Source: Paenibacillus sp. CF384 (GTDB taxonomy: Bacteria > Bacillota > Bacilli > Paenibacillales > Paenibacillaceae). From it: a stretch of 64,000 nucleotides of DNA. Positions 8,294 through 17,094 of the stretch are shown piece by piece. Position 1 is the first letter of the stretch. Each line of letters starts with the position of its first letter. The stretch spans positions 62,001 to 126,000 of the forward strand of contig NZ_FNNV01000012.1 of NCBI RefSeq assembly GCF_900106745.1, in the 5' to 3' direction. A model generated the notes under the pieces. That model had not been told where the DNA came from, made no database searches, and saw only the letters and a program-made list of their open reading frames with translations. The position numbers and the translations under genes were made by a program.

Positions 8294-9486
8294 ACAAAAC
8301 AAGCCCCCATTCCGCGATAGGTTACATATTCACCGACGACTTGCCCATTGGATACAGCGACCAGCTGCAAGAAGCGCTCGCATAGCTCTCCTGCTTTGGC
8401 ATGGCGGAAGAAGACCGGATCGCCTAACGACAGTGAAAGCCCCCTCTTCACACGTAGAGGTGTCTGCACCTCGCCTGCCCCCTCCAGCGGTAAAAGCTCC
8501 AGCCCTTCCGGGAGATATACCTGCGCCTGTTTCTCGATCCCTACCGCCCCTGAGGCGGTATAACCCCCGCCCATGCAGGTGACGATATCCGGCCTTGGAC
8601 GGCGGACAATCTCCACCGCATACCCTGCCGCAGGCTCATAGCGAAACCCGCTGTATGCGTCAAACAAGCCCGGCGAATAGAACCCGGAGCCTGCCGTGAT
8701 CTCCGTCACGCACGCTTCCAGACGCGAGCTGTCCATGCTGCCCGTTCCCCCGGCATTCACGAAACGAAGCTCCTCCGAAGCGCCTATCGCTTCGAGGCCT
8801 TCCACGACTTCGCGGCGACGTTTCGCCACTTCGGCGATCGAGCGTTTCTTCAGCCAGCGGATCACGCTGTTCTTCAGCGGCTTGCCGGGCACCTGATCGC
8901 CAAGACCGGCAATCTGCGCCTCGTAGCCCATAATGCCATCCAGCTTAAGCCACGGTGATGCGATAATAAGCTCTGCAACGGGGCGCACTTGCTCCCAGCT
9001 CGCTAATGGCGAACGCCAGACGCCAAAATGCAATCCCGGATAATCGGCCGACATATCGACATCAAGGCATAACGGCACGACAATCCCCTGTTCCGCGGCT
9101 ATTCGCTCCAAGTGCTGCACATGTTCGGCACAGTCGACCATGAATGTAATGGAACGCCCCTCCCCGACGGACCTGACCAGCTCGGCAATCCGATCCGGCT
9201 GCCACTGCGGGTAACCAAGCAGCAGATCATCGAATCCTTCGCGAATAAGCATCGCTGCTTCGTCGGCGGTATAACACATGATCCCTTGATATACCGGACT
9301 GCTGGCCAGAATGCGTCTCATGATCTCCGGGCAGCGGATCGATTTGCTCGCGATCCGCACCTTCTTGTGTCCCGCAGCCTGCGCAATAGCCGCGATGTTG
9401 CGGTCCAGCCTATCCAAATCCACGAATGCAAATGGCATCGGCAGACCCGCAAAAGCCGTTTTGTAATACGCATAGGTATCCTTCAT
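8290..9486 (-). CDS. PLP-dependent amino acid deaminase/aldolase (D-threonine aldolase-like, alanine-racemase fold)
   Basis: A 398-residue protein. The N-terminal alanine-racemase-type barrel has PFAFVDLDRLDRNIAAIA followed by KVRIASKSIRCPEIMRRIL, where the Lys of ASKS is the likely PLP lysine. A C-terminal metal-dependent domain like that of D-serine dehydratase/D-threonine aldolase follows (PDIVTCMGGGYTASG). The family cleaves or deaminates D-hydroxy-amino acids. ATG 9486 matches the usual family N-terminus; a GTG at 9510 touches the upstream stop codon directly and would add eight residues, but has no ribosome site. The upstream gene is an aldehyde dehydrogenase, so an aldehyde product could pass to it. 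That link is inference. Confidence 0.8.
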   Translation of the reverse strand: MKDTYAYYKTAFAGLPMPFAFVDLDRLDRNIAAIAQAAGHKKVRIASKSIRCPEIMRRILASSPVYQGIMCYTADEAAMLIREGFDDLLLGYPQWQPDRIAELVRSVGEGRSITFMVDCAEHVQHLERIAAEQGIVVPLCLDVDMSADYPGLHFGVWRSPLASWEQVRPVAELIIASPWLKLDGIMGYEAQIAGLGDQVPGKPLKNSVIRWLKKRSIAEVAKRRREVVEGLEAIGASEELRFVNAGGTGSMDSSRLEACVTEITAGSGFYSPGLFDAYSGFRYEPAAGYAVEIVRRPRPDIVTCMGGGYTASGAVGIEKQAQVYLPEGLELLPLEGAGEVQTPLRVKRGLSLSLGDPVFFRHAKAGELCERFLQLVAVSNGQVVGEYVTYRGMGACFV

Positions 9487-9510
9487 AGTCGTCTGCACAT
9501 CCTCTTCCAC

Positions 9511-10884
9511 CTAAGGCTTCATTAGCATGCGAATAAACTTGAGCCCATTCTTGGCAGATGGGTAACGGAACGGAAAATCAAACAACGTGGTTTGCTTCAG
9601 CACACTCTTCTTATGGGAGAACGTGAGGAAGCTTTGTTCGCCGTGATAGCTGCCCGCACCACTGTGACCTACCCCGCCAAACGGTAAATACGGTGTTCCG
9701 ATATGCAGCAGCGTATCGTTAATGCAGCCGCCGCCGAAGGAGACTTTCTCCGTAAACAGCTGCTGTACCGCTTGATCCTTGCTGAAAACGTACAACGCCA
9801 GCGGCTTGGGCCGCGCATTCACAATCGCTACCACCTCGCGCGGGTCATCATAAGTGAACACTGGCAGGAGCGGACCGAAGATCTCTTCCTGCATAATAGG
9901 GGAGTCCCACGACACGTCTTCTAGCACAGTCGGTGCGATGCGCAGCTTCTCGTCGTCCGCTCCTCCGCCGATGGCAGCCGTGCCATCCTTCAGGAAACCG
10001 CGAAGACGATCATAGTGACGGCGCGAGACGATCGCGCCATAGTCCGGGTGCTCCAATGGCGCCTCGCCATAGAATGCCGTCACCGATTGGTGGATAGAGG
10101 CGAGCAGTTCATCCTTCACGCTGTGATGCACGAGCAGATAATCAGGCGCGAGGCAGGTTTGCCCGCTATTGAGAAATTTGCCGAAGGCAATCCGTCTGGC
10201 CGCAAGCGCGATGGACGCATCATGATGGACGATGCACGGCGACTTGCCTCCGAGCTCTAACGTCACGGCGGTAAGATGCTTCGCTGCCGCAGCCATCACG
10301 GACTTGCCCACCTCTACCCCGCCGGTGAAGAAGATATGATCGAATGGCAGCTCGAGCAAAGCCTGACTCGTCTCTACCCCGCCTTGAACGACCTCAATAT
10401 ACTCGGGCCGGAAGCTGCCCTCGATAATAGCGGCGATCACTTCCGTCGTTGCGAACGATAGCTCGGATGGTTTCAGTACAGCGGTATTGCCTGCAGCGAT
10501 GGCGCCGATTAGCGGAACTAGGGTGAGATTAAAAGGATAATTCCAAGGGGCAATGATGAGCGATGAACCGAGCGGCTCCGGTATCGTATAACCCCGGCTG
10601 CCCAGATGCGTAGACGGCGTCTTGACCCGCTTAGGCTTCATCCATTTCTTCAGATGTTTAATCGCGAAGTTGATCTCGGTGTAGAAGGGGCCGATCTCCA
10701 GCGTGTACGCTTCATGCTCGCTCTTATTTAGATCCGTGTGGAGCGCCGCGATAATCGCAGCCTCGCGCTCCACCACGGCTTGTTTCAATTTACGCAGCTG
10801 CGCCAATCGAAACGCATAACCTCGGCTTTCGCCTGTCTGAAACCAGACCTGCTGCCGTTTCAACAATTCCTCAAAGGAAGCCAT
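9511..10884 (-). CDS. Aldehyde dehydrogenase (class 3-like)
   Basis: A 457-residue NAD(P)-dependent aldehyde dehydrogenase of the short class 3 type. It shows IIAPWNYPFNLTLVPLIGAI, the nucleotide-binding FFTGGVEVGKSVM, the general-base motif TLELGGKSPC and the catalytic Cys in FLNSGQTCLAPDYLLV. The C-terminus has the hydrophobic tail region of this class. The frame is open far upstream (to 11205), but that part overlaps the methyltransferase; the ATG at 10884 gives the normal family start (MASFEELLKRQ). It is probably the first gene of the four-gene operon ending with the MFS transporter. The physiological aldehyde is unknown. Confidence 0.92.
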   Translation of the reverse strand: MASFEELLKRQQVWFQTGESRGYAFRLAQLRKLKQAVVEREAAIIAALHTDLNKSEHEAYTLEIGPFYTEINFAIKHLKKWMKPKRVKTPSTHLGSRGYTIPEPLGSSLIIAPWNYPFNLTLVPLIGAIAAGNTAVLKPSELSFATTEVIAAIIEGSFRPEYIEVVQGGVETSQALLELPFDHIFFTGGVEVGKSVMAAAAKHLTAVTLELGGKSPCIVHHDASIALAARRIAFGKFLNSGQTCLAPDYLLVHHSVKDELLASIHQSVTAFYGEAPLEHPDYGAIVSRRHYDRLRGFLKDGTAAIGGGADDEKLRIAPTVLEDVSWDSPIMQEEIFGPLLPVFTYDDPREVVAIVNARPKPLALYVFSKDQAVQQLFTEKVSFGGGCINDTLLHIGTPYLPFGGVGHSGAGSYHGEQSFLTFSHKKSVLKQTTLFDFPFRYPSAKNGLKFIRMLMKP

Positions 10885-10930
10885 GATATCCCTGCTCTCC
10901 CGGTGAGCCGGACGAAGCCGGCCCTCCGAA

Positions 10931-10944
10931 TGTAAGTGCTTACA
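10931..10944. promoter_or_regulatory. Inverted repeat upstream of the aldehyde dehydrogenase
   Basis: TGTAAG-TG-CTTACA lies 47 bases before the ATG at 10884, in the 92-base gap after the methyltransferase stop. It is operator-like, and no regulator can be named. Confidence 0.35.
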
Positions 10945-10976
10945 AAAATCTATAACAAAGAAGCATTCGCCCCCGA

Positions 10977-12029
10977 TTAGCGTACCTGGGCAATGACCGC
11001 ATTGTGCGCCTTGATATAGCCGTGGCGGATGATGTCGAAGCCATTCTCGTAAATATACAGACCCATCTGCTCTACCGTCATCAGCTCGCGATACGTGTGA
11101 TTCATAATATCGGCCATAATGACGTAGAACAGCCTGCTCTTCCACTGGTTGCGCGGTGTTGTGAAGATCGCATAGCCGCCGTCCTTGAGGAATCTGCGGT
11201 GCCAATCCACAACCTCCGGTTTGTAGGTGTCCGGGAAATGCTCCAGCAAGCCGACCGAGAGCACAATATCGAACGTTTTGCCAAACGATAGATTGCGAAC
11301 ATCATCGACTACGTATTCAATATTGAAATCAGGCTTATAATACACCTTCGCCCCGCCGGTAGAGGAGCTCGAGCCCAGAAACGGATAGGAATCGGGAAAC
11401 TCGCCGTGACGAACGGTTTTGCAATAGGCGTCATAGTCGACCATAACCACTTCGGCTCCCGGATAAAGCGCCGCAAGCTGCATCGCCTCATACCCCTCCG
11501 CTGCACCGAGAAACAGAATGCGCGGACGAGAGACATTCAGCCCTTCGAACAAGGAGCGCTTGCCCCGCGGGTCCCATACGCCGTCTTGTATGCGGTGCAC
11601 ATAATTCCATAGATGAATGCGGGCCACATCGCCCAAGGCCGCACGGATCTCCGCTGGCTTGAACGTCGCGAGACTCTTCAGAAACGCAGACTGCTCGCCG
11701 CTGATTTCTTGCGGAATATCCTTATCGAACCACTCATGAAAGGCTTTGTTGAAATACGTCCAGGATGTCTTCGCATCCATCGCCTTCTCATGCTCCTGCT
11801 CCCACTGCTTACGGGTTTCCGACATTGTCCGCACCTCGTAAGGCTTGCCTATCCGCTCCCAGGTCAGCTGCGACCAATCCTGCACCGTATTCACACGAAT
11901 AAACTTCTCGTATGCCTTGTCTTTGTGCGGACGAAGGTCAACCCGGTAAGAAGGCGTAAGCTCCGTCAAGCCAAGCTGCTGCTCCGAGTAGGGCTTCGTT
12001 AAGCGGGAAACATTGTTTGCCACATTCAT
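10977..12029 (-). CDS. SAM-dependent methyltransferase
   Basis: A 350-residue protein. A helical N-terminal region of about 165 residues precedes a class I Rossmann methyltransferase domain with motif I RILFLGAAEGYEAMQLA, an acidic end of beta 2 (EVVMVDYDAYCK), and VVDDVRNLSF then DIVLSVGLLEHFPD. The substrate is not identifiable. ATG 12029 has GAGGTGAGTAAGG upstream. It is 92 bases upstream of the aldehyde dehydrogenase on the same strand; an operator-like repeat in the gap suggests that the four genes below may also have their own promoter. A role in the same pathway is possible but unproven. Confidence 0.82.
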   Translation of the reverse strand: MNVANNVSRLTKPYSEQQLGLTELTPSYRVDLRPHKDKAYEKFIRVNTVQDWSQLTWERIGKPYEVRTMSETRKQWEQEHEKAMDAKTSWTYFNKAFHEWFDKDIPQEISGEQSAFLKSLATFKPAEIRAALGDVARIHLWNYVHRIQDGVWDPRGKRSLFEGLNVSRPRILFLGAAEGYEAMQLAALYPGAEVVMVDYDAYCKTVRHGEFPDSYPFLGSSSSTGGAKVYYKPDFNIEYVVDDVRNLSFGKTFDIVLSVGLLEHFPDTYKPEVVDWHRRFLKDGGYAIFTTPRNQWKSRLFYVIMADIMNHTYRELMTVEQMGLYIYENGFDIIRHGYIKAHNAVIAQVR

Positions 12030-12134
12030 TCCTTACTCACCTCGCTCCGAATAATGACCAGCTATACAACAAAGTATATCATCCGCGGCTCATCTGTAGT
12101 GGTGAATTATTCCCGGTTTCCGCACCCCACCTTA

Positions 12135-14990
12135 CTAGGCTATTCGTTGCATAGATTGCAGCAGCACCGTGTAAATCAGGGCCGGATCAAACGGTTTGGT
12201 CAAATAATAATCCATGCCCGCTTCGAGCACTTCTTCCTGCACGCCTTTCATCGCATCCGCGGTCATCGCAATAATTGGCGTTTGCTTCGCATGCTCGATC
12301 TGGCGGATCAGTTTGGTTGCCTCGTACCCATCCATAATCGGCATCTGCAAATCCATCAGAATCACGTCGTATCGCTTGCCGCGCACGCTGTTCACCGCCT
12401 CCTCGCCGTTATCGACGATATCGATGAGCATGCCTATTCCCTTGAGCAGCTCCATCGCAACAAGCTGATTAATCGCATTATCCTCCACAAGCAGTACGGA
12501 AGCACCGCGAAGCGGCGCGTATTTCTCGGCATGCTCCGCATTTTCCGCTTTGAGAGGCTTCGCACCGGCTTGCGGCTTCATCAGCGAAATGACTTCATCA
12601 AACAGATGCGACTGGCTAATCGGATAGAAGAACACTTTCTCGATTGCCGGAGAAGGTACGCCTTTTTGCAGCTCCATTTCGTGATAGGCGCTCGTAAGCA
12701 CGATTGACTGCGATTTGTCTGGCAGATCACGTTTGATCCGCTCCGCAAGCTGCACCGCATCTCCGGCCTGCAGCTTCCAATCCACCATAATTAAGTCATA
12801 CCGGTTATGCATCGAAATGGTATAGATCGCTTCTTGCTCCGATGCTGCCAAGCTGACAATAAACTTAAACTGCTCCAGCTGATTGCGCAGCACCTGCTGC
12901 ATCTCCGGATTATCGCAAATGAGCAGCACGCGCAGAAACTTCATGTCCAGCTCCAGCCCCTGCCGCATGGCCGGTACATCCGTACTTCTGAATTCCGCTT
13001 TGAAAGAGAAGCAGCTGCCTTCGCCGGGGGTGCTTTCTACTTCAAGCTTACCGTTCATCAACTCCACGAATTTCTTACTGATCACGAGCCCTAATCCTGT
13101 CCCGCCGTAACGCCTCGTCGTCGACATGTCCGCCTGTGTGAAATTACGGAACAGCTTCTTCTGCTCCTCGGCGCTGATGCCTATTCCTGTATCTTTCACT
13201 GCAAAATGAAGCGTGACCTCGCACTCGTCGCTCTTCACATAATCGATGGCAATCGCAATTTCCCCTTGATGCGTGAATTTCACCGCATTGTTAACGAGGT
13301 TAAGCAGGACCTGCTTCAGGCGCAGCGGATCGCCGCTCAGCATTTGCGGTACACGGTGATCAATCGCGAAATGCAGCTTCAGCTCCTTCTCGTACGCTTT
13401 AACCGCCACAATATTAGAGAGATCATGAATGACTTCGTACAGGTCAAAAGCAACCTGCTCGAGCACAATTTTGTTCGCTTCGATTTTCGAGAAATCCAGA
13501 ATGTCGTCGATGATATTGAGCAAGCTTCTCGTCGATAGAAGCGATTTGTTGACATAGTCCTTCTGTCTGTCCGAGAGCTCCGTCTTCTGCAGCAAATAAT
13601 TCAGCCCCAGAATCGCATTGATCGGCGTCCGAATCTCATGGCTCATCTGCGCCAGGAACTGACTCTTCGCTTTGTTCGCCCCATCGGCTTCGCGTTTGAG
13701 CTTCCAGTCGGTCAAGTCGTGGAAGGTGACCTTGATCCGCATCTTCCCCTTCACAGTCATAGGCAGAATCGTGACGGAGAAACTTCTGGGGGATTGGCCC
13801 TCGAAGTAAAGATCCAGCTCGAAGCGTTGCCTCTCTTTCGTTTCTACGCCTTCACGGAAATACCGCTCCCACTCTTCCTCTTTGCCGATGCGCACCAAAT
13901 CCGTCAGCCGTTTGCCCTCGATCCCTTCCATCTTCAGATCCAGCATCTGAGCCAGCTTCGCGTTAACCGACAGAATCGTCCCATCGCTATTGAACGCAAT
14001 GAAGATATCGTTCGAATTCTCTACGATGGTCCGGTATCGTTCCTCGCTCTCGAGCAGATCATCTTCTGCTTGCTTCCAATTCGTAATATCGGTGCTGGAG
14101 AGGATGATCTCCGTGACTTGTCCATCCTTAATGATCGGCTGCACGATGTTAAACGTCCGAAACTGGTTAAAGCCGGACTCGTATCTGACTTCCTCGCCTC
14201 TAAACGCACGATCGTAAATGGCTGAGACCCGTTCCACATGCTCTTGTGTCAGCCCTTCCAAATCAATAGGCCGTTTACCCGTTATCTCGCTGCTATTCCA
14301 GCCTTGTTTGAGCAGCAGCTGTCCTTCAATTAAGGAATAGCGGTAATCGCCTTGACTGTCCCGAATGATCTTCGCCGTCATCCCGGATTGGAGATGCAGC
14401 AACCGATGCATCTCTTCGCTTGCGCGGAGGTTCTTCTGTTCCAGCTCACTCGCACGGATAATGTAGGACCGGAAATAAATCATCGCGTAGCAGCCCAGTG
14501 TATTCATCGTGCTGAGAATCAACAGGATCTTCACAGGGATGTGAATCATCTGCGTTCCGATGATCAGGAAAGCAATTCCACTGAACAGCGTGGCATATAC
14601 CCACTGACGGAAGAGGGATTTGACGCGCAGCATGATGAATCCGGCCCCGCCTACATAAACCAGCATCGTCACGATCGCCGTAATGGTGCCGATCCCGAAC
14701 GGAGACACCGTCATCCGATATAACATGACTAATGCCGCCGCTATAGCCGCAGCCCAGAACCCTCCGAAATAAGTCGCCATCAACACCGGAACATAGCGTA
14801 AATCGATAACGATGCTGTCGCTTAGCCGGACGCCGTAATAGACCAGAATACAGCCAAGCACCCCTTGTACGAGGCCCAATATAAGGATTTCTTTCCACTT
14901 GCTATATTTTCTGTTTGTCGCAAACAGCCTGCTGGAGAAGAAAGTGATCATGGTCATGAATGCTGCGTTAACAACCAAATCTTTTATCAT
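12135..14990 (-). CDS. Hybrid sensor histidine kinase with 5TM-LYT input, two PAS and two receiver domains
   Basis: 951 residues. Residues 1-175 hold five or six membrane helices of the LytS/YhcK 5TM type. Two PAS domains follow (about 190-305 and 315-430). HisKA then carries the phospho-His (about residue 451, QMSHEIRTPINAILGL), and HATPase has LVNNAVKFTHQG, KDTGIGIS and GGTGLGLVISK. The first receiver (about 690-800) keeps the Asp in IMVDWKL but has only one acidic residue in LLICDNPEM, and the usual Lys is replaced in FFYPISQ, so it looks degenerate. The second receiver (VLLVEDNAINQ, VILMDLQMP, AMTADA, YLTKPFDP) is complete. No partner regulator is adjacent. The signal is unknown. Confidence 0.92.
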   Translation of the reverse strand: MIKDLVVNAAFMTMITFFSSRLFATNRKYSKWKEILILGLVQGVLGCILVYYGVRLSDSIVIDLRYVPVLMATYFGGFWAAAIAAALVMLYRMTVSPFGIGTITAIVTMLVYVGGAGFIMLRVKSLFRQWVYATLFSGIAFLIIGTQMIHIPVKILLILSTMNTLGCYAMIYFRSYIIRASELEQKNLRASEEMHRLLHLQSGMTAKIIRDSQGDYRYSLIEGQLLLKQGWNSSEITGKRPIDLEGLTQEHVERVSAIYDRAFRGEEVRYESGFNQFRTFNIVQPIIKDGQVTEIILSSTDITNWKQAEDDLLESEERYRTIVENSNDIFIAFNSDGTILSVNAKLAQMLDLKMEGIEGKRLTDLVRIGKEEEWERYFREGVETKERQRFELDLYFEGQSPRSFSVTILPMTVKGKMRIKVTFHDLTDWKLKREADGANKAKSQFLAQMSHEIRTPINAILGLNYLLQKTELSDRQKDYVNKSLLSTRSLLNIIDDILDFSKIEANKIVLEQVAFDLYEVIHDLSNIVAVKAYEKELKLHFAIDHRVPQMLSGDPLRLKQVLLNLVNNAVKFTHQGEIAIAIDYVKSDECEVTLHFAVKDTGIGISAEEQKKLFRNFTQADMSTTRRYGGTGLGLVISKKFVELMNGKLEVESTPGEGSCFSFKAEFRSTDVPAMRQGLELDMKFLRVLLICDNPEMQQVLRNQLEQFKFIVSLAASEQEAIYTISMHNRYDLIMVDWKLQAGDAVQLAERIKRDLPDKSQSIVLTSAYHEMELQKGVPSPAIEKVFFYPISQSHLFDEVISLMKPQAGAKPLKAENAEHAEKYAPLRGASVLLVEDNAINQLVAMELLKGIGMLIDIVDNGEEAVNSVRGKRYDVILMDLQMPIMDGYEATKLIRQIEHAKQTPIIAMTADAMKGVQEEVLEAGMDYYLTKPFDPALIYTVLLQSMQRIA

Positions 14991-15074
14991 TGATGCTCAC
15001 CATCCCGCTGTGAATGTCATGGATATTCTTATCCAGTATTCGACATAATTCGCCAATCCCCTCTGCTTGTCGAC

Positions 15075-15109
15075 AAATAAAAGAGAGGTGCCGGATCAGC
15101 ACCTCTCTT
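15075..15109 (-). terminator. Terminator after the PdaA-like gene
   Basis: A perfect 11-bp stem AAGAGAGGTGC/GCACCTCTCTT (15081-15091 with 15099-15109) is followed on the minus strand by TTATTTG. It lies 24 bases past the stop at 15133. Confidence 0.8.
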
Positions 15110-15132
15110 CGCATTCGTCCTCTTCCATACGG

Positions 15133-15948
15133 TTAATAAGTCTTGGTTTCGAGCTCATTAAGCGGTTTAAACGTGTAGCCTTGCTGCCTTGCCGCATCGA
15201 TGATTTGAGGGAGCGCCTCGGTATTGTCTTTGGATACGCTGTGCAGCAGAATGACCGCTCCCGGGTGAAGCTGCTTCATTACGTTATCGTAAGCGTAACG
15301 CCAGCCGCGCTGAGCATTGGGGTCCCAATCCTTGTAGGCAACCGACCAGAACACGCTCGTATACCCCTGCTCCTTGCTGACGGCAAGCACCCGACTATTG
15401 AAAATCCCCCGCGGCGGACGAAGGAACTGCATGTCCTGCTGTCCGGTCAGCTCCGTGACGGCCGTCTTCACTTTCGCGAGCTCCGTTTGAATCTGCGTGC
15501 TTGGAATGATACTCATATCCGGGTGGCTCCAGGAGTGGTTGCCAATCAGATGGCCCTCTGCGACCATCCGTTTCACTAGTTCGGGCTTGTCCTTGACATA
15601 ATGACCGGTTACGAAGAAGATGGCCGGTACGCCTTTCTCCTTCAACACGTCAAGGATTCGGCTTGTGAAGCCATTCTCGTAGCCGTTATCGAAGGTCAGA
15701 TACAGCTCTCTTTGTTTCGTATCGCCAAGGAAGATCGCTCCATGCTGCTCCAGAATCGGCTGAAAGCCTTCTTCTCTGATCGAGGGCAGCGTGCCGCCGA
15801 CGCTCTTCTTAAATCCAAAATGAAAGGGGCCTCCCGGCGCACCAATTGTTCCCGATGCCATCGCTGTTCCTGCAACGGATAGCATGAGGACAAGCGTCGC
15901 CAACAGAGAAAGCCAAGCTTGTGGGCGAAGACGGTTTGGTTTGTACAT
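15133..15948 (-). CDS. pdaA: Delta-lactam-biosynthetic polysaccharide deacetylase PdaA
   Basis: 271 residues with a signal peptide (LSLLATLVLMLSVAGTAMAS). The NodB domain shows LYLTFDNGYENGF, where Asn replaces the second Asp as in Bacillus PdaA, then the metal motif IGNHSWSHPDM, RPPRG (about residue 175) and GAVILLHSVSKDNTEAL near the end. In Bacillus subtilis, PdaA deacetylates MurNAc and closes the muramic delta-lactam of the spore cortex, so germination enzymes can recognise it; the extended similarity supports the same role. The gene stands alone between the sensor kinase and a divergent DUF3238 gene, with its own terminator. Confidence 0.9.
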   Translation of the reverse strand: MYKPNRLRPQAWLSLLATLVLMLSVAGTAMASGTIGAPGGPFHFGFKKSVGGTLPSIREEGFQPILEQHGAIFLGDTKQRELYLTFDNGYENGFTSRILDVLKEKGVPAIFFVTGHYVKDKPELVKRMVAEGHLIGNHSWSHPDMSIIPSTQIQTELAKVKTAVTELTGQQDMQFLRPPRGIFNSRVLAVSKEQGYTSVFWSVAYKDWDPNAQRGWRYAYDNVMKQLHPGAVILLHSVSKDNTEALPQIIDAARQQGYTFKPLNELETKTY

Positions 15949-16134
15949 GATGTTCGATGCTCACCACTTTCTTCTCGCATGTTGCCTGCTGCATGTTGGA
16001 ATTGAAACCATACAGAAGTTACTTTATCCTGTATGGCTGGAAGTTATGTGCATTTTGCGGACAAGCTGCAAGGTCTTGGTCATTTCTATGCTAAAATAAG
16101 CGGAGTAAATGCCGACTGCGAGGAGAAATCGACA

Positions 16135-16743
16135 ATGACTGCTGCAATTGTGAAAATAAGAGGAAGTGCCTTTATCGGCGGCCTCCAGTGGCTCCCTGCC
16201 ATCACCGACCCCGATACCGGCCTGATCCATGAATATGCGGGCGATGCGCGGGAATTCACGCCTCATGCTGTGAATACGGATCGATCTCGCGTGGAGCAAG
16301 AGGTCGTCGTTGATTTCGTGAAGCGCAAGCTGTTCACCTTCGCGAATACGGGCTCTACTACGCTGCGCGTGACCAAGCCTGGCGGGATATCGGAGTTTAA
16401 GCGAGGCAAGGCTTCTGCCGATGGCGTGATCGTTTCGAATGAAACCTGGGACGCTTCCTCGGTTTCATTCGTCATGAGCGCGACTGCTGCGAATCCGCTG
16501 CGTCCAACTGATCCGGCAGTAGATTATGAGCTGTACGTGACCGTCCATGAAGAAACCGGACAAGTCGAAGTAAAGGGCAGACATGACGGTTTCCCTTGCT
16601 TCGAGTTCTATAAGCAGGTTGATTTCGGCGATTTCGAGCTGCTCTACCGCCACGATTTCCGCGTGATGGGCGATACCCCTGCCGCAATGGCCGGAGACAT
16701 GGAATATCACTTCGAGCGCATGCTCACTAGTGCAGAAAGCTAA
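16135..16743 (+). CDS. DUF3238-like protein
   Basis: 202 residues from ATG 16135, which follows GAGGAG at nine bases; the longer frame to 16033 lacks a site. There is no signal peptide. The protein looks beta-rich, with IHEYAGDAREFTPHAV, a basic RSRVEQEVVVDFVKRKLF and a C-terminal half with EFYKQVDFGDFELLYRHDF. The REFTPHAxNTDRSRVEQEVxVDF segment resembles Bacillota DUF3238 proteins, whose function is not known. A 71-residue ORF follows 20 bases later with its own strong ribosome site, so the two may form a small operon ending at the repeat block. Confidence 0.7.
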   Translation: MTAAIVKIRGSAFIGGLQWLPAITDPDTGLIHEYAGDAREFTPHAVNTDRSRVEQEVVVDFVKRKLFTFANTGSTTLRVTKPGGISEFKRGKASADGVIVSNETWDASSVSFVMSATAANPLRPTDPAVDYELYVTVHEETGQVEVKGRHDGFPCFEFYKQVDFGDFELLYRHDFRVMGDTPAAMAGDMEYHFERMLTSAES

Positions 16744-16763
16744 GAAAGAAAGGAGGGACTTTC

Positions 16764-16979
16764 ATGGCCTTGTACCGCCGTCTTCAGACGGATGCCGATT
16801 TCACGGAGGCGATGGAGCGCCAGTTCAAGCTTCGCGTCTATAAGGACGACCATATCGTCGACTCCGGCGGCATCATTATCCGCTTCGATGACTCGATTGT
16901 CGTCAGTCAATCCAGCATCAGCGACGTCGCTTACCACGACCGCAACGCATGCGAGTTCTTCGAGATTCGCAGAAGGTAG
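16764..16979 (+). CDS. Small hypothetical protein, 71 aa
   Basis: It starts at ATG 16764 after a strong AAGGAGGG. It is soluble and highly charged, with a helical start (DADFTEAMERQFKLRVY) followed by beta-like segments (DDHIVDSGGIIIRFDD, SIVVSQSS). No family is recognised. It sits 20 bases after the DUF3238 gene and is probably co-transcribed with it. No normal terminator follows; instead the 1.1-kb repeat block starts. Confidence 0.6.
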   Translation: MALYRRLQTDADFTEAMERQFKLRVYKDDHIVDSGGIIIRFDDSIVVSQSSISDVAYHDRNACEFFEIRRR

Positions 16980-17094
16980 CCCAGTAGGCGCATAATTAGT
17001 AGGATTGCCGGCTCACACCTCGCACTCCCAGGAGCAGAAAAGTAGTTGCATTGCCTTGTTGGCAGCACCCGAAGAATCGGTTGGGTTCGACCTC

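Noticed and set aside
10885..11205. Longer aldehyde dehydrogenase N-terminus
   Set aside because: The extra 107 residues overlap the methyltransferase gene in another frame and do not resemble aldehyde dehydrogenases; ATG 10884 gives the family length.
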